The position numbers and the translations under genes are program-made. Shown here in pieces: positions 36,015 through 43,719 of a stretch of DNA of 64,000 nucleotides. Within the stretch, counting starts at the first letter, position 1. Each line of letters starts with the position of its first letter. The stretch comes from an uncultured Roseobacter sp. (lineage in GTDB: Bacteria > Pseudomonadota > Alphaproteobacteria > Rhodobacterales > Rhodobacteraceae), in NCBI RefSeq assembly GCF_947493125.1, contig NZ_CANLQB010000003.1:434001-498000 (forward strand), read 5' to 3'. The notes below the pieces were generated by a model. That model did not search any database. It saw nothing but the letters and a program-made list of their open reading frames with translations, and had not been told where the DNA came from.

Positions 36015-36043
36015 CAGGCCGCACCTCCCACGGGTGCGGCCTG
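36015..36043 (-). terminator. Intercistronic stem-loop after bmpA-type gene
   Basis: CAGGCCGCACC (36015-36025) pairs perfectly with GGTGCGGCCTG (36033-36043). No T-tract follows on the minus strand. Its position, 14 bp past the substrate-binding-protein stop and before the ATPase gene, is typical of a stabilising or attenuating hairpin that raises binding-protein mRNA over the rest of the operon. Confidence 0.75.
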
Positions 36044-36056
36044 CGGATGTTTTGCC

Positions 36057-37055
36057 TTAGAAGTCCAGCGCGGGGCAGCTGTCTGTGGCGTAGTAGGAGG
36101 CAACCTCCAGATCGCCTGAGATGATCTTCTCGCGGGCCTCATCGACGGCAGCTTTCATCTCGTCGGAGACGAGCGGCGCGTTGTTGTCATCCAGAGCATA
36201 GCCCACGCCTTCTTCGGCGAGGCCGAGGGTGAAGACACCGGTTTCCAGATCAGTGCCAGCCGTCAGCGCGTCATAGACCGCTACGTCCACGCGTTTGAGC
36301 ATGGAGGTCAGCACCTTGCCCGGGTGCAGATGGTTCTGGTTGCTGTCCACGCCGATGGAGAGGATGTTCTCATCCGCAGCGGTTTGCAGCACGCCAACGC
36401 CGGTGCCGCCCGCAGCGGCATAGATCACGTCAGCGCCCTGGCTGATCTGCGCCTTGGTCAACTCGGACCCCTTCACGGGGTCATTCCAGGCCGCAGGCGT
36501 CGTGCCGGTCATATTGGCAACCACGGTTGCATCCGGGTTCACCGCCTTCACGCCCTGCGCATAGCCGCAGCCGAAGTGACGGATCAGCGGGATGTCCATG
36601 CCGCCGATAAAACCAACGGTGCCGCTCTCCGAGGCCATGCCGGCCAGCATGCCCACAAGGTAAGAGCCCTCATGTTCGGCAAAGCCGATCTGGCGCACGT
36701 TGGGCGCATCGAGCCAGGTCACGTCGATGGCGACGAACTTGGTGTCCGGGTAGTCGGGCGCCACGGTCGAGAGCGGATCGGCCATGGCAAAGCCCATGGT
36801 GATGATCGGGTTCGCACCGGCCTCGGCAAAGCGGCGCAGGGCCTGTTCACGCTGCGCTTCGGACTGCAGCTCGATCTCGCGGTAGGTGCTGCCCGTCTCT
36901 TCGGCCCAGCGGCTGGCGCCGTTGTGAGCCGCTTCATTGAAGGATTTGTCGAACTTGCCACCCAAGTCGAAGATCACAGCCGGTTCGGCCAGCGCTGCTG
37001 CGCTTGACAGGCCAAGGGCCGCGGTCGCGCCGAGAAATTTGTGCAGGAATGTCAT
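36057..37055 (-). CDS. bmpA: BMP-family (PnrA-like) nucleoside-binding lipoprotein/periplasmic protein
   Basis: 332 residues. Signal peptide (TFLHKFLGATAALGLSSAAALA) without lipobox Cys, so a soluble periplasmic protein. VIFDLGGKFDKSFNEAAHNG, GFIGGMDIPLIRHFGCGYAQG and VIYAAAGGTGVGVLQ match the BMP/PnrA family, which binds purine nucleosides. First gene of the operon; delivers substrate to the permeases. deoD (19.5 kb) would degrade imported nucleosides. Confidence 0.93.
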   Translation of the reverse strand: MTFLHKFLGATAALGLSSAAALAEPAVIFDLGGKFDKSFNEAAHNGASRWAEETGSTYREIELQSEAQREQALRRFAEAGANPIITMGFAMADPLSTVAPDYPDTKFVAIDVTWLDAPNVRQIGFAEHEGSYLVGMLAGMASESGTVGFIGGMDIPLIRHFGCGYAQGVKAVNPDATVVANMTGTTPAAWNDPVKGSELTKAQISQGADVIYAAAGGTGVGVLQTAADENILSIGVDSNQNHLHPGKVLTSMLKRVDVAVYDALTAGTDLETGVFTLGLAEEGVGYALDDNNAPLVSDEMKAAVDEAREKIISGDLEVASYYATDSCPALDF

Positions 37056-37155
37056 TCAGGGGTCTCCCAGATTGTGATTTTGGGACGTGCGATCAGCATC
37101 TTGCTGCCCACCGCCGTCCAATACCCACAAATTAGGACCCAGGCCGCAGGCCGGG

Positions 37156-37605
37156 TCAACCGGTTTTTGAGGGGATGCCGGGGGATTCCACTGCCTGACG
37201 ACGGGGCAATGCTGCTGTCATCAGCACCGCATCGGCCAGTGGTGCATCTGCGCGCCGGTAATAGGCTGTGCGGCGCCCCGTTTCGGCGAATCCGTGTTTG
37301 CGGTAGAGCGCGAGGGCGGCGTGGTTGTCGGCGGCGACCTCGAGGAAGGCATGATCTGCCTGCGCCGTCTGCATCCACTCGGTCAGGAGCGCGTCGGCGA
37401 TGTGCCGGCGGCGGTGGTCTGGGTGCACTGCGAGGGTCAAGAGTTCGCTCTCCTGTGCGACCGTGCGGCTCAGCGCAAAGCCCTGTGGACGCTGCAGCAG
37501 GCTCACATGGGGTTCGGCCAGCAGGTCTGCAAATTCAGCCGCGGACCAGGGGCGCTCTGCCGTGAAGGCCAGCCGGTGCAGCGCGGCCAGATCCTGGGGC
37601 GTCAC
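37156..37605 (-). CDS. rimI: GNAT ribosomal-protein-alanine N-acetyltransferase-like
   Basis: 149 residues. ERPWSAAEFADLL, LLTLAVHPDHRRRHIADALL (acetyl-CoA-binding motif with R/QxxG/A) and ALALYRKHGFAETGRR are RimI-like. In bacteria RimI acetylates ribosomal protein S18; tsaB-rimI adjacency is common and supports the name. Overlaps tsaB by 4 nt. No terminator seen after it. Confidence 0.88.
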   Translation of the reverse strand: MTPQDLAALHRLAFTAERPWSAAEFADLLAEPHVSLLQRPQGFALSRTVAQESELLTLAVHPDHRRRHIADALLTEWMQTAQADHAFLEVAADNHAALALYRKHGFAETGRRTAYYRRADAPLADAVLMTAALPRRQAVESPGIPSKTG

Positions 37606-38219
37606 GGCAGGATGACAGGCGCCACGTCCCGCGCCGGTGCCGCGTCGGCGGGGCGCAGGTAGAGTGGCGCGGGCCGAGGCTGAGGCGTGCCATGGCGTTC
37701 GGATGCGAGGTATGCAATGGCAACCGCGGTTGGGTGCGCCGGGACGATGCCGGTCGCTCCGATCAGCGGCGTCGGGTGTTCGGGGAGTGCGTCCTCCGGG
37801 ACCATGATGGGCGGAGATGTTTCAGTGCCATCAAAGGCTTGCAGGTAGAGGTGCCCCCGTCTCGCGGCAACTGCGGTGGTGCAGGGCCCCTGATGGCCAA
37901 AGCGCAGCGCGTCGAAGCCCGACACTCCAATCGCGGGCACGCCCAGCCCCAGAGCAAGCCCGCGCGCAGCGGAAACCGAGATGCGGATGCCGGTGAAATT
38001 GCCCGGCCCGATGCCAACCCCGATGGCCGTGAGATCCTGGAATGTCAGACCGGCGTGTCTGAGCAACTCGTCACAGAGCCCCATGAGCCGCTCGGCCTGT
38101 CCTGTCTGCATCTGCTCGTCCGCCTGTGCGACGACGTCACCGCCGACAAGAACGGCAGCCGCGCAGCAGGGTGCGGCGGTGTCGAAGGCCAGGATCGTCG
38201 GAGCCACGGGCGCAGTCAC
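37602..38219 (-). CDS. tsaB: tRNA threonylcarbamoyladenosine biosynthesis protein TsaB
   Basis: 205 residues. TILAFDTAAPCCAAAVL (ASKHA N-terminal phosphate loop), GPGNFTGIRISVSAARGLALG (about 71-91) and SGFDALRFG are typical TsaB features. Works with TsaC, TsaD and TsaE on t6A37 formation. Overlaps rimI downstream and the GFA-family gene upstream by 4 nt each. Confidence 0.93.
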   Translation of the reverse strand: MTAPVAPTILAFDTAAPCCAAAVLVGGDVVAQADEQMQTGQAERLMGLCDELLRHAGLTFQDLTAIGVGIGPGNFTGIRISVSAARGLALGLGVPAIGVSGFDALRFGHQGPCTTAVAARRGHLYLQAFDGTETSPPIMVPEDALPEHPTPLIGATGIVPAHPTAVAIAYLASERHGTPQPRPAPLYLRPADAAPARDVAPVILP

Positions 38220-38641
38220 TTGCTTTGCAGCGCGTCGCGGGCGCTCTTGTCTTCGCGGGGCAGATCATCCGTGATGTGCAGCCAAGGCAAGCGGGAGGTT
38301 GCGTGCGAATGCAGGCTGGGGGGCAGGTCCGCAGCCTGATCAAGCAACCCCAGCGGGACGTAGGTCTGACCGGGGAGGTAGTCGTATGTCGCGGCAAGCG
38401 GTGAGCCGCAGGCGCGGCAGAACCAGCGCGTGACGCCGGCGGTGTGTGTGACGGGCGGCCCGGGGTCGGGATCGAAGCTGATGACGCCCTTAACAAACCC
38501 GGCAAAGGCAGCAACCGGCGCACCTGAGAGACGTCGACAATCTCTGCAATGACAATAACTTACACCCTCCGGCAGCGCATCTGCAATCAGCTGCACCTTG
38601 CCGCAATAGCAGCGGCCCGTGATCGTCTGGAGACTGGGCAC
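38216..38641 (-). CDS. GFA-family (glutathione-dependent formaldehyde-activating-like) protein
   Basis: 141 residues. GRCYCGKVQL, YCHCRDCRRLSGAP and WFCRACGSPLA supply the CxC, CxxC-type zinc ligands of the GFA fold. Many members are not formaldehyde-activating enzymes, so the reaction is unknown. Coupled to tsaB by ATGA. RBS not obvious. Confidence 0.88.
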   Translation of the reverse strand: MPSLQTITGRCYCGKVQLIADALPEGVSYCHCRDCRRLSGAPVAAFAGFVKGVISFDPDPGPPVTHTAGVTRWFCRACGSPLAATYDYLPGQTYVPLGLLDQAADLPPSLHSHATSRLPWLHITDDLPREDKSARDALQSK

Positions 38642-38651
38642 TTGCGGACGG

Positions 38652-39215
38652 TCAGGTGGCGACCGGGCGCACCTCGGTCACTTCCGGGATGTAGTGGCGC
38701 AGCAGGTTCTCGATGCCCATCTTCAGCGTGAGCGTCGAGGAGGGGCAGCCCGCGCAGGCGCCCTGCATATGCAGGTAGACCACACCGCGGTCAAAGCCGT
38801 GGAAGGTGATGTCACCGCCGTCCTGGGCCACCGCAGGGCGCACCCGGCTGTCGAGCAATTCCTTGATCTGATCGACGATGGGGCCGTCCTCACCGTCGTG
38901 CTCGGCGTGACCCGACGCAGGCGCGTGATCCCCCGCCATCACCGGCTGGCCGGACTGGAAGTGCTCCATGATCGCGCCCAGAAGCGCAGGCTTGATATGA
39001 TCCCAATCGACCGCATCGGCCTTGGTCACGGTGACGAAGTCGGTGCCGAAGAAGACCCCGGTCACACCCTCGACCGCGAAGATCCGGGTCGCCAGTGGTG
39101 ATTTGTCAGCGGTGTCCGCCGTCGGGAAATCGGCGGTCCCCATCTCCAGCACGGTCTGACCGGGCAGGAATTTCAGGGTGGCGGGGTTTGGGGTCGATTC
39201 TGTCTGGATGAACAT
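38652..39215 (-). CDS. NifU-family iron-sulfur carrier protein
   Basis: 187 residues from ATG at 39215 (RBS GGAGAGA), shorter than an extended in-frame start. N-terminal Nfu domain FIQTESTPNPATLKFLPG and the C-terminal NifU domain with DGGDITFHGF and GACAGCPSSTLTLK (CxxC cluster ligand about residues 148-151). The family carries [4Fe-4S] clusters to target proteins such as aconitase-like enzymes, consistent with several Fe-S proteins nearby (RimO, SdhB). Ten bp before the GFA-family start. Confidence 0.92.
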   Translation of the reverse strand: MFIQTESTPNPATLKFLPGQTVLEMGTADFPTADTADKSPLATRIFAVEGVTGVFFGTDFVTVTKADAVDWDHIKPALLGAIMEHFQSGQPVMAGDHAPASGHAEHDGEDGPIVDQIKELLDSRVRPAVAQDGGDITFHGFDRGVVYLHMQGACAGCPSSTLTLKMGIENLLRHYIPEVTEVRPVAT

Positions 39216-39372
39216 CGGGTCTCTCCTGAGGCTGTTCCAGATATGCGGATCGGCCCGGCACAAGTCAAGGTTTGGAATCGTTCTAAATTGGCCGCGGCGC
39301 GCAACGGTCGGTGGCCTGCGTACGGTGGGGCGGCCCGAATCAAGGGTTAACGCCTGTTTTCCTGGTCAAACC

Positions 39373-39426
39373 CGCGTCGGTATCGTGTCGGTATCACGTC
39401 GGTATTGCGTCGGTGCCGGTGTCGGT
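39373..39426. repeat. ATACCGAC tandem array, copy 2 (inverted relative to copy 1)
   Basis: About five units with core GTCGGT(A/G)(T/C) at 11-12 bp steps. The reverse complement shares CACCGACGCAATACCGAC with copy 1 (19426-19470). It lies in the 327-bp gap between uspA and nifU-like gene, which otherwise holds only the uspA hairpin. Confidence 0.8.
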
Positions 39427-39490
39427 CTCCCCCCCCGTTAACCGACCGCTCGGCGCAAAGGTTGCCAAAGGCTTAAGGGGGCCGCTCGGC

Positions 39491-39542
39491 GGCGCACGCC
39501 TGGCCTGCGCGGGCCAAACGGCCCGCCGGGCCTGCGTGTGCC
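39491..39542 (-). terminator. Terminator-like hairpin after uspA
   Basis: An inner perfect stem GCGGGCC (39509-39515), loop AAAC, GGCCCGC (39520-39526), extended by imperfect pairing of GGCGCACGC (39491-39499) with GCGTGTGCC (39534-39542). It starts right at the uspA stop. No T-run, so efficiency is uncertain. Confidence 0.6.
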
Positions 39543-39998
39543 TCAGGTGATCGCTTCGAGCTTTTCCTTGCTCAGATCACCCGGCACGATGGTCATGGGG
39601 ATGGGCAAAGTGCCTGCGCTCTTGGTCAGCTCCGTGACCAGCGGGCCGGGGCCCTTCTTGTCGGTCCCGGCGCCCAGCACCAGCACGCCGATCTCGGGGT
39701 CTTCATGGATCTGGGCGAGGATCTCATCGACCGGGCGGCCTTCGCGGATCACCAGTTCGGGGTCGATCCCCTGGCGGTCGCGCATCCACTTGGCGAAGAC
39801 CTCGTAATGCACCTCGATTCGCTCGCGCGCCTCTTCGCGCATGACCGCACCCACGCCGATCCAGTGGTTGAACTCGTCCGGGGGGATCACGGAGAGGATC
39901 TCGACCCCGCCGCCGGTGTTCGCCGCCCGCATCGCCGCAAACCGCATGGCGTTGAGGCATTCACGACTGTCATCAAGCACGACGAGAAACTTCCGCAT
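39543..39998 (-). CDS. Universal stress protein (UspA family)
   Basis: 151 residues. KFLVVLDDSRECLNAMRFAA at the start and EIGVLVLGAGTDKKGPGP with IPMTIVPGDLS at the end are UspA features; the ATP-binding Gx2Gx9GS/T pattern is only partly kept (VLGAGTDKKGPGPL). Divergent from the BLUF gene with 135 bp between, so the promoters may be shared. Confidence 0.88.
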   Translation of the reverse strand: MRKFLVVLDDSRECLNAMRFAAMRAANTGGGVEILSVIPPDEFNHWIGVGAVMREEARERIEVHYEVFAKWMRDRQGIDPELVIREGRPVDEILAQIHEDPEIGVLVLGAGTDKKGPGPLVTELTKSAGTLPIPMTIVPGDLSKEKLEAIT

Positions 39999-40133
39999 CT
40001 TCCGATGTCCCCCTCTTTGCGCGGATCATGACCTCAGTTGCAGGGCGGCGCAATCGCAATCTCCGCCCGCGCGACTGGACAGACCGGGGATCTGGAGCGA
40101 TGCTAGAGAGCAGGTGGGACATGAGGCTCCGGG

Positions 40134-40526
40134 ATGGGTGTCTTTCAACTGATCTATACATCGCGCCCCTTCGGTTACGATCTGAACGTGCTGGCCAACA
40201 TCCTGGCCACCTCGCGCAGCCGCAATGCCCGGGACGACATCACCGGCGCGCTGATCTGCCGTGCCGATGTGTTCTTGCAACTGCTCGAAGGGCCCAAAGG
40301 CAAGGTGCAGGCCACCTATGAGCGGATCTGCGACGACGACCGGCATGTGGAGGTCACGCAGCTGGTCGCCGAGGACGTGCCGGACCGGCTGTTTCCGGAT
40401 TGGGCCATGAAGCACGACCCCGCCGTCTCCTGGATGTGGTCGCCCGTCGAGGTACATATGGGCGCGCTGCAGTCCGCCTCGGCGCTGGCCATCCGGGAGA
40501 TCTTCGTCAGATCGGCGGTGTCATAG
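40134..40526 (+). CDS. BLUF-domain blue-light photoreceptor (single-domain)
   Basis: 130 residues, almost all BLUF domain. The flavin-contacting residues are in place: Tyr8 (FQLIYTSR), Asn31 (SRSRNARDDITGAL), Gln49 (FLQLLEGP), and RH-EVTQLVAEDVPDR-FPDWAM further on. No output domain, so it must signal through a partner, as do AppA/PixD-type short BLUF proteins. Convergent and slightly overlapping (6 nt) with the aminotransferase gene; divergent from uspA. Confidence 0.9.
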   Translation: MGVFQLIYTSRPFGYDLNVLANILATSRSRNARDDITGALICRADVFLQLLEGPKGKVQATYERICDDDRHVEVTQLVAEDVPDRLFPDWAMKHDPAVSWMWSPVEVHMGALQSASALAIREIFVRSAVS

Positions 40527-41387
40527 GGGCTGGGTCGCGGCCCAGTCCCAGTACATCTCACGCAGGCGCCGGGCGATGGGCCCGATCTGATAGGCGGTGT
40601 CCTCGAAGCCGGTGACCGGCGTGACCTTCGACATGTTGCCGGTCATGAACACCTCGTCGGCGCGCTCGAAATCCTCGAAGGTCAGCACGCATTCATGCAC
40701 GCGCACCCCCTCCGCCTTGAGATGTGCGATGTGGCGGGCGCGGGTGATGCCGGAGAGGAAGGTGCCGTTGGGGACGGGCGTGAAGACCTCGCCATCGCGG
40801 GTCATGAAGATGTTGGCGGTGGCGGTTTCGGCCACATTGCCTATGGCGTCCGCCACCAGCGCGTTCTGGAACCCGCGCGCCCGCACTTCGGTCAGCATGC
40901 GCGCGTTGTTGGGATAGAGGCAGCCTGCCTTGGCGTTCACCACCGCATCCTCCATCACCGGGCGGCGGAACCGCGTGCGCCCGAGCGTGACGGCGGCATC
41001 CGCGGGCGCCATGGGGATCTGCTCGAGGCTGACGGCGAAGCCGGTCGCCCCCTCTCGTGGCACGATCGCGGTCGCATCGCCGTGGATCGCCCAGTACATC
41101 GGGCGGATGTAGACCGCATCCTCCGGCCCGTAATGGGCGAGCCCCTCGCGGATGATCTCGACCATGTCGTCCACGGTGACGGTGGGCGTGATCATGAGCG
41201 CTTCGGCGGAGCGGTTCACCCGCGCGCAATGCGCCACCAGATCCGGCGCGCGCCCGTCGAAGAAGCGCGCCCCGTCGAACACCGTGGTGCCGAGCCAGGC
41301 GCCGTGGTCGGCCGCCCCGATCACCGCAAGGTCGCCCGCGTGCCAGCGTCCGTCATGGTAGGTGTGAATATGGGTGCCGACGCTCAT
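40521..41387 (-). CDS. Class IV aminotransferase, probable branched-chain amino acid aminotransferase
   Basis: 288 residues from ATG at 41387; a further upstream in-frame extension to 41468 is not family-like. DHGAWLGTTVFDGARFFDG, RPMYWAIHGD, the PLP-lysine region NAKAGCLYPNNARML, and the conserved GNVAETATANIFM are typical of fold type IV aminotransferases. IlvE-type by general resemblance, but D-amino-acid or ADC-lyase roles cannot be excluded. 6-nt convergent overlap with the BLUF gene. Confidence 0.83.
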   Translation of the reverse strand: MSVGTHIHTYHDGRWHAGDLAVIGAADHGAWLGTTVFDGARFFDGRAPDLVAHCARVNRSAEALMITPTVTVDDMVEIIREGLAHYGPEDAVYIRPMYWAIHGDATAIVPREGATGFAVSLEQIPMAPADAAVTLGRTRFRRPVMEDAVVNAKAGCLYPNNARMLTEVRARGFQNALVADAIGNVAETATANIFMTRDGEVFTPVPNGTFLSGITRARHIAHLKAEGVRVHECVLTFEDFERADEVFMTGNMSKVTPVTGFEDTAYQIGPIARRLREMYWDWAATQPL

Positions 41388-41410
41388 GGATCCGTCTCCG
41401 ACAGGGAAGG

Positions 41411-41638
41411 TTACTTGGCGCGATAGACGCCTTCGGGCAGGTTCAGCGCCGCGTTCAGATCGCGCCATTGCTCCGGCGAGAGGGTGATCGACACCACCTT
41501 GTCGGTGCGCGGATCGTACTGGTTGAGCAGGATCGCGCTTTCCGTGGCGTGGACCGTCACATCTTCCTGCAAGGGGGTGGTGCCGTCGTCCACCAGCGTG
41601 ACCACGGTGGCGTCGAATTCATGCTCGATGGTAAACAT
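41411..41638 (-). CDS. Small conserved-looking protein of unknown function
   Basis: 75 residues without signal peptide. EHEFDATVVTLVDDGTTPLQ, LLNQYDPRTDKVVSITLSP and WRDLNAALNLPEG alternate strands and a short helix, giving a compact acidic protein. Found upstream of the aminotransferase on the same strand with 23 bp between and probably co-transcribed. No function known. Confidence 0.65.
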   Translation of the reverse strand: MFTIEHEFDATVVTLVDDGTTPLQEDVTVHATESAILLNQYDPRTDKVVSITLSPEQWRDLNAALNLPEGVYRAK

Positions 41639-41756
41639 GGCGTCACCTTACGGCTCAGGCGTCCCGATGCAAGGGGGACAAAGCACCGTGAGCGGGGTGG
41701 TCGCCGCCGGGGAACCTGCTAAGATACGGATCGAGTATCAGTGCGGAGGCGTCTTT

Positions 41757-42452
41757 ATGGCCTGGAAAACCCTACTTGCGGTGATGGCCGCGATCACCCT
41801 GGCAGCCTGTGACGTGAGCGCGCCCTCTGCGCCGCTGACGGTTGAGCCCATCGGGACTGTCCCGCGCGCGTCTGCACAGAATTTCGCGCAGGTCGTGCGG
41901 ATTGTGGAGCCGGTGGCCGAGCGCGAATGCCGGGCGCGTACCTCGGGCGTGAACTGCGATTTCAAGGTGCTGGTGGACGACCGCCCGGGCCAGCCTCCCA
42001 ACGCCTTCCAGACGCTCGACAGGTCGGGCCGCCCGATCATTGCCTTCACCCAGGCGCTGATTGATGACGCGCGCAACGTGGACGAGCTGGCCTTTGTCAT
42101 GGGGCATGAGGCGGCGCATCACATCGCCGGGCATATTCCGCGCCAGCAGCAGAATGCGGTGGCCGGTGCGGTGATCGGAGGCCTTGGCGCGGTGCTGTTG
42201 GGGGGCAACGCCGAGGCTGTGCAGAACGCGCAGCGGCAGGGCGCCCGGATCAACGCCCGCGCGTTTTCGAAGGAGTTCGAGCTGGAGGCCGATGCGCTGG
42301 GCACGGTCATTACGGCGCGGGCCGGGTTTGACCCCCTGCGCGGGGCGGAATTTTTCAACCGCATCCCCGATCCCGGCGACCGCTTCCTCGGCACGCACCC
42401 GCCCAACGCGCAGCGCATCGATATCGTGCGGCGGACGGCAGCGGGGCTCTAG
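41757..42452 (+). CDS. M48-family metallopeptidase, lipoprotein
   Basis: 231 residues from ATG at 41757 (GGAGG RBS at 41745-41749), chosen because a lipoprotein signal follows directly (TLLAVMAAITLAACD, lipobox LAAC, Cys18). Zinc site VMGHEAAHHIAGH (HExxH) and third-ligand EFELEADALG. Small periplasmic M48 peptidases of this kind act in envelope protein quality control. Convergent with, and overlapping by 4 nt, the DCC-type gene. Confidence 0.9.
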   Translation: MAWKTLLAVMAAITLAACDVSAPSAPLTVEPIGTVPRASAQNFAQVVRIVEPVAERECRARTSGVNCDFKVLVDDRPGQPPNAFQTLDRSGRPIIAFTQALIDDARNVDELAFVMGHEAAHHIAGHIPRQQQNAVAGAVIGGLGAVLLGGNAEAVQNAQRQGARINARAFSKEFELEADALGTVITARAGFDPLRGAEFFNRIPDPGDRFLGTHPPNAQRIDIVRRTAAGL

Positions 42453-42820
42453 GCCCTTTTCGCCTGTCGTCTGAGATGGCTGCGGTAGAGCAGGGGGGCG
42501 AGCACGCCTTCGTATATCCAGTGGGCGAGCCGGTAAAGGCCCGGCAGGCTGACGAGCCGCGCCAGCCAGCGGTAGCGCGGCAGGCTTTGCCACAGCACGA
42601 TGAAGGCCGGCACACCGACGTAGAGCGCACCGTTCCGGCGGACATGCAGCCGCCGCGCCGCGTCGTCGGCGGTGACGCCCCAGCGCGCAAGCGTCGGTGC
42701 GTCGTTCAGGTCGTCGTAGCTGAGCGGCAGGGCCTGCGCCTCGGTCAGCCGGGCGTAGTGGTCGATCTCGCGGCTGCAGACGGGGCACTCGGCGTTGTAA
42801 AGCACATCTGTCTTTGACAT
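42449..42820 (-). CDS. DCC family (DUF393) thiol-disulfide oxidoreductase-like protein
   Basis: 123 residues from ATG at 42820. The N-terminal VLYNAECPVCSREI places two Cys as CPxC like thioredoxin; ALYVGVPAFIVLWQSLPRY is the conserved second block. The family has no proven substrate. Overlaps the M48 gene at their 3' ends. Confidence 0.85.
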   Translation of the reverse strand: MSKTDVLYNAECPVCSREIDHYARLTEAQALPLSYDDLNDAPTLARWGVTADDAARRLHVRRNGALYVGVPAFIVLWQSLPRYRWLARLVSLPGLYRLAHWIYEGVLAPLLYRSHLRRQAKRA

Positions 42821-42873
42821 GCGCCAGAGATAGGCTGTTGTTGCGGCGTGCCCAGCGGCCAGAGTGTCGCAGA

Positions 42874-43224
42874 TCAGCGTGGCTTGTTGCCGTCGATCCA
42901 GCGGGCCATCAGCCGTTTGTCGCGAAAGCATTCCTGCGGGATGTCGCGATGTTTGATGCGTGCGATCCGTTCGGCGAAGGCCACCTGCTTGGAGGAGGGG
43001 TAGTTCGCAAAGCGGCTGGTGTCGGCCCGCGCTTTGTGTGCGTCGATCCAGGCGGAGAGCGCCGTGCTGTTGCGCCGGCGGTCCCGCGGGATCACGGCGC
43101 CGGTCTTGGCGGCGATGGCGTGGGCGTATTGCAATTGCTTCGCGCTGGGCGCCTGAGGCGGCGCGAGCGGCAACACACCCTGTCTGGGGGCATCGAGGTG
43201 TGGCAATTGCGGTTCAACGGACAT
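42874..43224 (-). CDS. Small protein with two tandem homologous repeats, function unknown
   Basis: 116 residues. After a Pro-rich N-terminus, two about 40-residue units match each other: PSAKQLQYAHAIAAKTGAVIP ... WIDAHK (about 26-64) and PSSKQVAFAERIARIKHRDIP ... WIDGNK (about 76-114). The shared pattern is P-S-x-K-Q-x-x-x-A-x-x-I-A followed by I-P and W-I-D. Basic and helical; a nucleic-acid-binding role is possible but unproven. RBS GGGAAGGGAG. Confidence 0.7.
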   Translation of the reverse strand: MSVEPQLPHLDAPRQGVLPLAPPQAPSAKQLQYAHAIAAKTGAVIPRDRRRNSTALSAWIDAHKARADTSRFANYPSSKQVAFAERIARIKHRDIPQECFRDKRLMARWIDGNKPR

Positions 43225-43287
43225 GAGCGCTCCCTTCCCTGTTCAGGTAAAATAGAACATAAAGAGAACATTTTCAAGACCTGCTGG

Positions 43288-43530
43288 TCAGAGGGCGTTG
43301 TGGCTCCCATCGCAGAGCGGCGGTTTCGACGTCGCCTTGCAGCCGCAGAAGAACAGGGTCTTGTCGGCTGTTGCTTCGTATTGCATCGGGTTGAATGCGG
43401 TGTCTTTGTGTGACCCATCGCAGAAGGGCTGGTTCGAGGATTGGCCGCAGGTGCACCAGAAGTAGGTTTTGCCGGCAGTCACTTCGACGGGATAGGGGGC
43501 CTTCTGGGCGATTTTCGGAGGTGTGGTCAT
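43288..43530 (-). CDS. CDGSH-type iron-sulfur protein (two CDGSH motifs)
   Basis: 80 residues from ATG at 43530. Two mitoNEET-like motifs: CTCGQSSNQPFCDGSHK (about 26-42) and CGCKATSKPPLCDGSHN (about 62-78), each giving the 3Cys-1His ligand set of a [2Fe-2S] cluster. Double-CDGSH proteins of this size occur in bacteria; redox or cluster-transfer roles are suggested, none proven here. Confidence 0.93.
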   Translation of the reverse strand: MTTPPKIAQKAPYPVEVTAGKTYFWCTCGQSSNQPFCDGSHKDTAFNPMQYEATADKTLFFCGCKATSKPPLCDGSHNAL

Positions 43531-43671
43531 GGGCTCGGGCTTTCTCTGACAGAGTGGCGACGCGAATGGCTGGTCGTCAGCGGGCCTTTGTATGGCCCGC
43601 CAAGACTCTAGCTCGGACCGCGCTGCTGACCACCGGGAGAGATGTGTGACGACGCCCTGTGAGCTGTGCGG

Positions 43672-43719
43672 GCCTGCGCGCCTAGAAACGGGCGCAAGCG
43701 CGTTTCTAGGCGCGCAGGC
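43672..43719 (-). terminator. 19-bp hairpin spanning the rimO stop codon
   Basis: Arm 43672-43690 (GCCTGCGCGCCTAGAAACG) and arm 43701-43719 are exact reverse complements with a 10-nt loop. The rimO stop (43706-43708) lies inside the right arm. No T-tract. Likely an mRNA-end structure or terminator-like element for rimO. Confidence 0.75.

Noticed and set aside
39373-39426. Possible short CRISPR array
   Set aside because: Unit is only 11-12 bp, without unique spacers or cas genes; a direct tandem array fits better.
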